From: Bacteroidales bacterium UBA5548
Lineage (GTDB): Bacteria; Bacteroidota; Bacteroidia; Bacteroidales; UBA932
NCBI GenBank assembly: GCA_002425935.1
Contig: DINE01000017.1
Coordinates: 16,963 to 54,922 of the forward strand
DNA: 37,960 nt
Reading direction: 5' to 3'
This document shows, in pieces, positions 8,061 to 14,361 of this stretch (position 1 is the first letter of the stretch; the number at the start of each line of letters is the position of its first letter). The position numbers and the translations under genes are program-made. Under the pieces are notes generated by a model. It was not told the DNA's origin. It made no database searches and saw nothing but the letters and a program-made list of their open reading frames with translations.

Positions 8061-9981
8061 TGTAAACAATTGTCATCATTGTAATATCGTCAGATTGTGT
8101 GTACCCGTTAACATGGCCTGAAATCTCTTCGCTCATTTTGTCAATTAGTTCCTGCGGCCGGGCGGTTATGTTGTTGGTGATAATTTGCATTATAGCTTGC
8201 TCTCCGAACAGTTCGCCCTGTGAGTTTTCTGCTTCACTTACGCCGTCTGTATATAGGAAAAGCTTATCGCCGGGTTCAAGTTGAATCGATGACTCTCCGT
8301 ATTTAAAATCTTCAAAGAGCCCGGCCGGAATAAATTTAGTCTTTTCAAACATTATTGCCTCACCCCTTTTCCTGATGAGTACCGGAGGATTGTGTCCTGC
8401 GTTTGAGTACTGAAGCTCACCGGTTTTAAGATCAAGTACCCCGAGAAAAAGCGTTACGAACATATTGGAGTCGTTATTCTGAGAGATTGACCTGTTGAGT
8501 GATTCCATAATTGCCAAAGGTGAGTGCACATTATCTGAGATTGAGCGCACAAGTGTCCGGGTTACAGCCATAAAAAGCGATGCCGGGACTCCCTTTCCGG
8601 AAACGTCACCTATTGCAAAACAGAATTTGCTTCCGTCAATTATAAAGAAATCGTAAAGATCTCCACCCACCTCTTTAGCCGACTTGAGTGTTGCAAACAG
8701 ATCTATCTGAGGGAGATCCGGGAAAGGTGGGAAGATGTGCGGAATCATAGACATCTGAATCTCATTTGCAATCCGTAATTCACTCTCAATCTTCTCTTTG
8801 GCAGAGGTTGTCTCTTTCAAAGTTGCCATATATTCATCCAGCTCCTTTTGCATAAACGAGAATGAGTTGTGAAGCTCTTTCATCTCGTCCTCTGTTTTAA
8901 TCTCTGGTAACTTAACATTAAAATTACCTGCAGCAATCAGCCTTGCAGAGTCAGCAAAATCTTTCAGCGGAGAGGTAAGGTTGCTTACTATTTTTGAGAT
9001 GACCACAGAGAGACTTATGAGTCCTGCAATTATTAAAACAACAAGTATAATGTTCATTCTGTGCAGAGATGCAAACATCTCATCTTCTGGATATATGATC
9101 CCCATCGACCATTTGCTTGACGGGAGTGGAGCATAATTGATCCAAAGCTTGCCTGGTTTCCATTCGCTCTTGAACTCTGCCGCCCTGAAACTGCTCTCTC
9201 CACTTATCATTTTTCTCCCAGTCTCTCTCATTCCAGGTTGGTCATTCTCTTTAGCAATTGTAAAGATTGTCTGGTTCATAATATACTCGCTGTTGGGGTG
9301 AGAGATAATCACTCCGTTGCGGGAGAGCAAGAAGGCATATCCCGAATTAAGTATCTTTACATCTGATATGATTTTTGTAAGCCACTCCAGCGAAATATCT
9401 ATCGTAACAACGCCGGTAAATGTCCTTTTTCCGTTAATTTGGGTATAAAATGGAACCGAATATGTTGTCATTAACACATTTCCTCCCCCTTCGTCAAAAT
9501 ATGGCTCCGACCAGTACGGCTCATTAGTAATTTTTGGTATCTGGTACCAGTCCATATAAAAATACTCGTAGTTTATATCTCCCAAAACCGAAGAGCATAT
9601 TGTATCTCCCTGCCTGTAAACATATGGAGCGAAGTATACTCCATGCTCAGGGAAAATATTTGGCTCATATGCAATTATAGATCCATACAGGCTACTATTT
9701 ACACTAAGCATCGACTTTAAAAAGGGGATGAGAGAGTCCTTGCTTACAAATGAGGACTCCAGCATCCGGGCAATAATCTGCGGATTTTTCTCTGCCAGTG
9801 TCAGAACCTGTTCAATTTTGTTGATGGTTGTCTTTGCAAGGTAAACAGAGTTTTCCCGTGTGTCTTCCCGGATAGTCTTCCGTGCAAAATAGTAGTAGAC
9901 CGAGAAGGTAACCAGAAACAGTGCAATGCAAAAAAACAGTACATTCTTAATTATGTGGTATGAAAGTGTCGTCTTTTTCAT
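8053..9981 (-). CDS. Membrane sensor PP2C phosphatase (dCache-HAMP-SpoIIE/RsbU)
   Basis: A 642-residue inner membrane receptor. It has TM1 at about 12-32, a periplasmic double-Cache-like domain at about 35-300, TM2 at about 310-333, a HAMP segment (VSNLTSPLKDFADSARLIAAG) and a connecting helix (about 375-412). The cytoplasmic PP2C domain is of the RsbU/SpoIIE kind, with metal-binding positions in GGDLYD (Asp441), GDVSGKG (Asp459), YTDG (Asp579) and SDDIT (Asp631/632). In the Cache domain Trp145-Tyr146 and Asp195 match positions used for amino-acid binding in some dCache receptors, but the usual Arg two residues before the Trp is Met143, so the ligand is uncertain. The likely role is to dephosphorylate the STAS protein when the periplasmic signal is right. 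It follows the THI5-like gene by 9 bases. Confidence 0.9.
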   Translation of the reverse strand: MKKTTLSYHIIKNVLFFCIALFLVTFSVYYYFARKTIREDTRENSVYLAKTTINKIEQVLTLAEKNPQIIARMLESSFVSKDSLIPFLKSMLSVNSSLYGSIIAYEPNIFPEHGVYFAPYVYRQGDTICSSVLGDINYEYFYMDWYQIPKITNEPYWSEPYFDEGGGNVLMTTYSVPFYTQINGKRTFTGVVTIDISLEWLTKIISDVKILNSGYAFLLSRNGVIISHPNSEYIMNQTIFTIAKENDQPGMRETGRKMISGESSFRAAEFKSEWKPGKLWINYAPLPSSKWSMGIIYPEDEMFASLHRMNIILVVLIIAGLISLSVVISKIVSNLTSPLKDFADSARLIAAGNFNVKLPEIKTEDEMKELHNSFSFMQKELDEYMATLKETTSAKEKIESELRIANEIQMSMIPHIFPPFPDLPQIDLFATLKSAKEVGGDLYDFFIIDGSKFCFAIGDVSGKGVPASLFMAVTRTLVRSISDNVHSPLAIMESLNRSISQNNDSNMFVTLFLGVLDLKTGELQYSNAGHNPPVLIRKRGEAIMFEKTKFIPAGLFEDFKYGESSIQLEPGDKLFLYTDGVSEAENSQGELFGEQAIMQIITNNITARPQELIDKMSEEISGHVNGYTQSDDITMMTIVYNG

Positions 9982-9990
9982 TGAAGGCAG

Positions 9991-11052
9991 TTAATAGTTA
10001 AGAGGTTTGTAGAATTCATCAAATGCAAAGCTCACCCTTTTCTCAGATATGCTTTTTATTATTTTTGCCGTTTGGTCAAAGTCAGATTCAAGCAGCTCTC
10101 CTTTTCTTACTCTCTTATTTTGAAAACTACTGTTTTGAACACTCCTGTTTTGAACACTCCTGTTTCGAATACTCCTGTTTTGAACACCTTTGCCTTTTAC
10201 ATCACTGGCCGAAACCATCATCATCTCAAGTACTCTGTCTAGCATCCACTCCTGATGAACACGGTTTGCAGGGATGTGTGCACTCTTCATTCTGCTAAGC
10301 ACTATATCAATAGCAGCTGCCTTGTTTGCCGCTGCATAATCCCACCCTTTTAAAGTAGCCGTTATGAAATTTTTAAGATCCTCTCTCTTTGTTTCGTACG
10401 TTGAATTAAGGCAATAGAGGCCGTCTTCTGGTATATCATAACCATATTGAGAAATCGGAAAAACATTGAGTTCATCTTCGTTAATTCCACAGTTGATGAT
10501 ATTGTTGTACTCATTATATGACATTACCGTCATTGCGTCAATTCCATCCAACATGAAAAGGTTAACCGAAGAGAGTATAGGAATCCACTCAACACCAATT
10601 CTCTTCTCTTTCATCATTGCCTTTGGGACTTCGTCAAAGCCGCTTTTCCATACCCCTATCTTTTTCCCCTCCAGCTTTTCTAGCTTGTCGATACCGCTTG
10701 ATCTCTTTGTAACTATGTATATAGCTGAGTGCTGGGATAGCTGACAAATATTTACAATATCCATTCCCTGACTCCTGGACGACATTCCGGTAACCAAAAA
10801 CAGCGAGATAACATCTGCTTTGCCTGAAGAGAGAAGCTCTGTGGCAGGAATATTTGCCGATGGGTGAATAAATTCAACCTCAATACCTGCCTCTTTGTAA
10901 AATCCCATCTCCTGAGCAATGTAATATCCTGCAAATTGCGCCTGAGGCATCCATTGTGGTGCAAAGGTTAATTTTGCCTGCTGAGAATAAAGAAGATTTA
11001 CAAAAAACACAAAAGCACTTATTATTAAAACTTTAACAGAGTGTGATTTCAT
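9991..11052 (-). CDS. THI5/SsuA-like periplasmic binding protein
   Basis: The fold is that of NMT1/THI5-SsuA solute-binding proteins: LTFAPQWMPQAQFAGYYIAQ, GFYKEAGIEVEF, ATELLSSGKADV and KLEGKKIGVW. I start at the ATG at 11052 (353 residues) because it opens a clean signal peptide (MKSHSVKVLIISAFVFF..YSQ); an in-frame ATG at 11082 adds ten residues derived from a 15-bp repeat. There is no lipobox. No THI5/Ssu-type permease or ATPase is nearby, so the protein may deliver its ligand to the adjacent Cache-type sensor phosphatase rather than to a transporter; this is inferred from position. Near the C-terminus five tandem five-residue repeats (VQNRS-like) interrupt the domain. It is the first gene of the operon. 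Confidence 0.85.
   Translation of the reverse strand: MKSHSVKVLIISAFVFFVNLLYSQQAKLTFAPQWMPQAQFAGYYIAQEMGFYKEAGIEVEFIHPSANIPATELLSSGKADVISLFLVTGMSSRSQGMDIVNICQLSQHSAIYIVTKRSSGIDKLEKLEGKKIGVWKSGFDEVPKAMMKEKRIGVEWIPILSSVNLFMLDGIDAMTVMSYNEYNNIINCGINEDELNVFPISQYGYDIPEDGLYCLNSTYETKREDLKNFITATLKGWDYAAANKAAAIDIVLSRMKSAHIPANRVHQEWMLDRVLEMMMVSASDVKGKGVQNRSIRNRSVQNRSVQNSSFQNKRVRKGELLESDFDQTAKIIKSISEKRVSFAFDEFYKPLNY
10116..10190. repeat. 15-bp minisatellite, five units, inside the THI5-like gene
   Basis: Five consecutive 15-base units of the type TGTTTTGAACACTCC, at 10116, 10131, 10146, 10161 and 10176, with the outer units more diverged. On the minus strand they encode VQNRS-IRNRS-VQNRS-VQNSS-FQNKR. 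The unit length is a multiple of three, so copy-number change would lengthen or shorten the protein without shifting the frame. Confidence 0.92.
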
Positions 11053-11112
11053 ATGTGCTGATTTTATACGTGCCGATGTCATTTGTGCCGATGTAAAGAA
11101 TGCTGATTATAC
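11053..11112. repeat. 15-bp tandem repeat across the start of the THI5-like gene
   Basis: Four diverged 15-base units share the core GTGCYGAT, starting at about 11053, 11068, 11083 and 11098. They lie at and just upstream of the chosen ATG, and read in frame they give (T/K)SA(Q/R/H)(M/I). Two of the units supply an in-frame ATG (11082 and 11052), so copy number could change the available start codons and the leader length. Confidence 0.75.
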
Positions 11113-11158
11113 TGAAGTTCACGCTTCAACACGCTAAAATTAAGCAAACTTTAGCAGA

Positions 11159-11193
11159 TTTTGTGTACTACACTTTAAAAATAGTTAGTTTTG
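11159..11193 (+). promoter_or_regulatory. Candidate Bacteroidetes promoter for the AcpH gene
   Basis: TTTTG at 11159-11163 and TAGTTTTG at 11186-11193 fit the Bacteroidetes -33 (TTTG) and -7 (TAnnTTTG) elements, with a 22-base spacer, one base longer than usual. The -7 box sits just before the ATG at 11200, so the transcript would have almost no leader. The motif is short and common in AT-rich DNA, so this rests mainly on position. Confidence 0.4.
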
Positions 11194-11199
11194 CCACCT

Positions 11200-11772
11200 A
11201 TGAACTATCTGGCACACATATTCCTTTCAGGCAGCAACCGTCAGGTGCAGGTGGGCAATTTTGCAGGTGATTTTGTAAAAGGGAGAGGTTTTGAGCTATA
11301 TCCTGCAGATATCAGGCGGGGTATTCTTTTGCACAGGGAGATTGACCACTTCACAGATTCTCACCCGATTTTTCTTGAAACTTTGGAGTTGCTCAAACCG
11401 GTATTCAATCGCTACTCGGGGATAATGGCAGATATGTATTTCGACTATTTTCTGGCTTCGGACTTTAGAAAGTACAATCCTGAATGCAATCTGCGTCTCT
11501 TTTCTTACAATTTTTACCTCTCAGCTCTTTTGAATTATCGGTATTTACCGGATCGCGTCAAAGGTTTTATCTTTCATTTTATTGGCACCAACCGTTTGCT
11601 GCAATACTCAAAAATTGAGGGACTTCAAACATCACTCACAATTATGTCGCACTATAAATCAGCAGCAATCAAACCTCAGATTGGCATCTCCTTTCTTCAG
11701 GAGAACGAAGCCGCTTTGCGAACTCTCTTCGAAAACTTCATGCCCGAAGCAATTGTACGCTTTAAGCAGTAA
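11200..11772 (+). CDS. acpH: Acyl carrier protein phosphodiesterase (AcpH-like)
   Basis: A 190-residue protein of the AcpH (DUF479) family, which removes the 4'-phosphopantetheine arm from acyl carrier protein. The start MNYLAHIFLS, then VGNFAGDFVKG, and GILLHREIDHFTDSHP with its clustered His/Asp residues are the family hallmarks. The length is normal. An in-frame TTG at 11191 precedes it by three codons, but the ATG at 11200 gives the conserved N-terminus. It is divergent from the ABC/partner-switching operon and is followed by a block of non-coding repeats. Confidence 0.88.
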   Translation: MNYLAHIFLSGSNRQVQVGNFAGDFVKGRGFELYPADIRRGILLHREIDHFTDSHPIFLETLELLKPVFNRYSGIMADMYFDYFLASDFRKYNPECNLRLFSYNFYLSALLNYRYLPDRVKGFIFHFIGTNRLLQYSKIEGLQTSLTIMSHYKSAAIKPQIGISFLQENEAALRTLFENFMPEAIVRFKQ

Positions 11773-11848
11773 TCTCCGCGCCATTTTGTGTAAAACTCCT
11801 CCGCGCCATTTTACGTGAAAATTCCTCTGCGCCATTTTGCGTATATTC
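11773..11848. repeat. Three tandem 25-26-bp repeats with core CTCCGCGCCATTTT
   Basis: Copies of CTCCGCGCCATTTT followed by GTGT, ACGT or GCGT begin at 11774, 11799 and 11825 (the third reads CTCTGCGCC), directly after the AcpH stop codon. Related copies occur at about 12094 (CTCCGAGCCACTTTT), at the end of the LytTR gene (13534) and, inverted, at 13655-13672. I see no gene in this stretch. Confidence 0.85.
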
Positions 11849-12085
11849 CTCTATATAAGGTCATTTAAAAAATAGAGTTTGCTCGTTTCAGATGAAAATC
11901 TGGTAAAGTATTATATTTATACTGCTTATTTTCAAGCATTTGAGCAATAATCGAGGCGTTTGAACAATAATCGTATGAAGATTTGTTTAGTCTGTTCAGA
12001 CAGGGCAGCAGATACGCCTCCCCGTAAACGGGGGCCCCTCCCTCCTCGGGCGCGAGGTATCTGCCCACCCTGTCTGAAAGCCATG
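11825..12085. repeat. 270-bp direct repeat, copy 1
   Basis: Nearly identical to 12096-12355, with an offset of 270-271 bases. The left half is AT-rich and contains a 20-base duplication (11936-11955 and 11956-11975, ending in CAATAATCG). The right half is strikingly GC-rich and folds on itself: TTCAGACAGGG (11995-12005) pairs with CCCTGTCTGAA (12068-12078), GCAGATAC (12008-12015) pairs with GTATCTGC (12057-12064), and CCCCGTAAACGGGG (12020-12033) makes an inner hairpin. Short open frames exist on both strands but do not look like proteins. It could be a REP/MITE-like element or a structured RNA. Confidence 0.85.
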
Positions 12086-12095
12086 AAGAGAATTT

Positions 12096-12355
12096 CTCCG
12101 AGCCACTTTTCCCATATCTTTCTATATAAGATCATTTAAAAAAAGAGTTTGCTCGTTTCAGGTGAAAATTTGATAAAGTCTTATATTTATACTGCTTATT
12201 TTCTAGCGTTTGAACAATAATCGAAGCGTTTGAACAATAATCGTATGAAGATTTGTTTAGTCTGTTCAGACAGGGCAGCAGATACGCCTCCCCGTAAACG
12301 GGGGCCCCTCCCTCCTCGGGCGCGAGGTATCTGCCCACCCTGTCTGAAAGCCATG
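12096..12355. repeat. 270-bp direct repeat, copy 2
   Basis: The second copy of the element at 11825-12085, about ten bases after the first one ends. Differences cluster in the AT-rich left half; the GC-rich palindromic right half (from about 12265 to 12355) is unchanged, including the paired TTCAGACAGGG/CCCTGTCTGAA arms. The 20-base sub-repeat is at 12206-12225 and 12226-12245. It ends 12 bases before the stop codon of the small membrane protein gene on the minus strand. Confidence 0.85.
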
Positions 12356-12367
12356 CGGAGAAAAATT

Positions 12368-12685
12368 CTACAACCTCGGTTTGTTTATAATCCTCAGTAT
12401 AAGAGAGGCCAGGTAGATTAACCCTCCGTAGAAAAAGGGGATTAAACTTACTCTCACTCCTCCGAAAATAACATCATGAGTGATTCCCGGATTATCAGCA
12501 ACAATGTCACTAATCTGGTAAAACCCACTGCATGTCCATAAAACTCCGGTTATAAGTGCAATTAAGCCAAGCTCCTTGACCCAGGCAGGAGCTTTCCAAG
12601 CAGCAAGAATAATCAGGATTAATACTATTGTGAGCAGAGTCATTCCAAATACTCCACCTTCAAGAAACAGTGATCTGATTGACAT
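12368..12685 (-). CDS. Small membrane protein, resembling the core of MotA/TolQ/ExbB channel proteins
   Basis: A 105-residue protein with about three membrane segments (FGMTLLTIVLILIILAAW; LGLIALITGVLWTCSGFYQI; VSLIPFFYGGLIYLASLIL). The start GGVFGMTLLTIV and the spacing to GGVRVSLIPFFYGGLIYL resemble small Bacteroidetes proteins annotated as MotA/TolQ/ExbB-like. It is much shorter than a full ExbB and no ExbD or TonB gene is nearby, so a proton-channel function is not established. A TAACTTTG box lies upstream at 12709-12716 on the same strand. The ATG at 12685 is the only good start. Confidence 0.65.
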   Translation of the reverse strand: MSIRSLFLEGGVFGMTLLTIVLILIILAAWKAPAWVKELGLIALITGVLWTCSGFYQISDIVADNPGITHDVIFGGVRVSLIPFFYGGLIYLASLILRIINKPRL

Positions 12686-12708
12686 GATAATAATTTTTAA
12701 GGTTATTG

Positions 12709-12716
12709 CAAAGTTA
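12709..12716 (-). promoter_or_regulatory. Candidate -7 box for the small membrane protein
   Basis: TAACTTTG on the minus strand fits TAnnTTTG and lies 23 bases before the ATG at 12685. No clear TTTG is seen at the -33 position. Confidence 0.3.
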
Positions 12717-12857
12717 AGCTCATTCTTAACAGATTAGATCCTGCTGTACCCTTCAAATCCCCTCATCCGGGTGTAAAAACCCGTTGTTTAATCGAAATTG
12801 AGAATGTTATGTTCATATTTGGTAGTGAAGTTTATTTAAATGAGCTAAATTTATGGT

Positions 12858-13559
12858 ATGAACGGTTTTATCAATTTACTCTACTGGGTATTCGTGACTT
12901 TTTTGCTGAGCGGTGTGTTTATGAGCACCGCCGATGGATACGCATCTGCGCTAATGCTGTCGGTAGCAACACTGCCAGGAGTCATTACAGCAAAGTTCTT
13001 TATTGAAGATATTTCGTTCACTAAACGCCTGAGAGGATTGTTCCACATGATGTGCCTGGCATTTGCTGTACTGCTTATCGAATATCTCTCAATTATACTG
13101 GTTGACATCTATATTATCAACTATATGTCTGAAAAAAATGCAGACCTAGTTTTCAATCCCTTTTTTATATGGCTAATAATCATTGCATTTTTATCGTTGG
13201 AGAAATTACTTGAGAGCAGAATTAACTCAATGACAGAAAGTCAAAAGTCAAAATACATCGAATTTACATCCGAGAGAAAGAGGATATCAATTGAGATTGA
13301 TTCAATCATTTATATAGAATCCTGTGACGATGAGGTTTGGATTAGAACAAACATTAACTCATCATACAGAACAAAGATGAATATCTCAAACTGGCAAATG
13401 GCACTTGACTCACGTTTTATCAGAATACATCGTTCGTATCTGGTAAACAAAACTCATATAACCAAAGTCACTCCAAAGAAGGTTTATATTGGAAATAAAG
13501 CGCTGGATATCTCCCGAAAATATCGTGAAAAAATCTCCGCGCCACTTTTGCTTATGTAG
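12858..13559 (+). CDS. Membrane-anchored LytTR-family transcription regulator
   Basis: A 233-residue protein with four predicted membrane segments in the first 120 residues, then a LytTR DNA-binding domain (about 138-228: IEIDSIIYIESCDDEVWIRT, RFIRIHRSYLVNKTHI, LDISRKYREK). There is no receiver domain, so the membrane part presumably senses or anchors. The last residues (KISAPLLLM) are encoded by the left arm of a 23-bp inverted repeat, so a repeat element has probably supplied the stop codon and C-terminus. The target genes are unknown. Confidence 0.85.
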   Translation: MNGFINLLYWVFVTFLLSGVFMSTADGYASALMLSVATLPGVITAKFFIEDISFTKRLRGLFHMMCLAFAVLLIEYLSIILVDIYIINYMSEKNADLVFNPFFIWLIIIAFLSLEKLLESRINSMTESQKSKYIEFTSERKRISIEIDSIIYIESCDDEVWIRTNINSSYRTKMNISNWQMALDSRFIRIHRSYLVNKTHITKVTPKKVYIGNKALDISRKYREKISAPLLLM

Positions 13560-13677
13560 CTGTTTAGCAACATCCTGCAAAACAGAATTCATCGAAAATA
13601 GCTATAATCCCACTAAAGTCTCATTTGCAAACACCTAAATAACAACATGTTGAACAAAAGTGGCGCGGAGATTTTTT
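13528..13677. repeat. 23-bp perfect inverted repeat spanning the LytTR 3' end
   Basis: The arm at 13528-13550 (core AATCTCCGCGCCACTTTTG) is the exact reverse complement of 13655-13677. The 104-base spacer holds the LytTR stop codon and a small palindrome CAACATGTTG at 13643-13652. The right arm runs into a T tract (to 13680), so the structure might terminate transcription, although the loop is large. The core is the same CTCCGCGCCAYTTT motif that is tandemly repeated after acpH. Confidence 0.85.
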
Positions 13678-13693
13678 TTTGTACCTTTGACAA

Positions 13694-14164
13694 ATGAGCA
13701 ACTTAACACTACAAAAAATTGGAATTGAGCAGATAGAGCTGCTTACAAAATACAGGCTGGAGTATCTGACCGAGATGCAGGGAAAACTTGACCCTGAGTA
13801 CAAAGCAGAGCTTGAAAAAGGACTAAACGACTACTTTAGGGAGGCTTTGGTGGGAGAGCGGTTCTTTGCATATATGGCTCTGCAAGGTGAGAAGGTCGTA
13901 AGCTTTGGGGCAATGGTTATTAAGAAGATACCGGGCGATGCAAACAAACCGTTATATCTCGAGGGTGACATTCTTAATATGTATACTGTGCCGGAGGAGA
14001 GAAGAAAGGGGTACTCTGCTATAATACTGCAGGAGCTTATTGACGAGGCTAATCGAAGAGGAATAAGCAAAATTTCTCTCCATACATCAAAGGACGGAGA
14101 GAAACTTTACAGAAAATTCGGCTTTAACGAACCGCACTACCCTGTACTTGAGCTTTGTCTTTAG
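13694..14164 (+). CDS. GNAT-family N-acetyltransferase
   Basis: A 156-residue single GNAT domain. The acetyl-CoA binding motif A is at about 96-118 (LNMYTVPEERRKGYSAIILQ), followed by the typical ISLHTSKDGEKLYRKFGF segment near the C-terminus. The substrate cannot be told from the sequence. A TACCTTTG box at 13682-13689 lies only four bases before the ATG, so it would give a leaderless transcript if used. The inverted repeat separates it from the LytTR gene. Confidence 0.87.
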   Translation: MSNLTLQKIGIEQIELLTKYRLEYLTEMQGKLDPEYKAELEKGLNDYFREALVGERFFAYMALQGEKVVSFGAMVIKKIPGDANKPLYLEGDILNMYTVPEERRKGYSAIILQELIDEANRRGISKISLHTSKDGEKLYRKFGFNEPHYPVLELCL

Positions 14165-14306
14165 CTAATAGTTTTCTGAACCTTTTGGTACACCATTTAA
14201 AACAGCTTAATACAGCACCCTCAATTCATCTTTAAACACCACTTTTACACACTCACCACATATACCAGCACTTTCGATTAACTTTATTCCAATTTGAAGA
14301 GTATTT

Positions 14307-14339
14307 TTTGTAGCTGATATTTACATTCAACTACATTTG
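14307..14339 (+). promoter_or_regulatory. Bacteroidetes-type promoter of the metallopeptidase gene
   Basis: TTTG at 14307-14310 and TACATTTG at 14332-14339, separated by 21 bases, match the Bacteroidetes -33/-7 consensus. The start codon follows 22 bases after the -7 box. This is the best-matching promoter in the window. Confidence 0.6.
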
Positions 14340-14361
14340 TGATGCATATATTTATTTCAAT

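Noticed and set aside
12008..12064. Possible integron attC-like site because of nested inverted repeats
   Set aside because: The GTTRRRY/RYYYAAC boxes are not present and there is no integrase or cassette array.
11865..12338. Pair of near-identical 67-68 residue open frames on the minus strand (11865-12068 and 12132-12338), plus a 63-residue one on the plus strand
   Set aside because: They exist only because the 270-bp element is duplicated; the predicted peptides run through the palindromic GC-rich core, have no recognisable domain, and frames are open on both strands.
13682..13689. TACCTTTG as a promoter for the GNAT gene
   Set aside because: It is only four bases from the ATG and no -33 element is seen, so I did not list it as a separate promoter.
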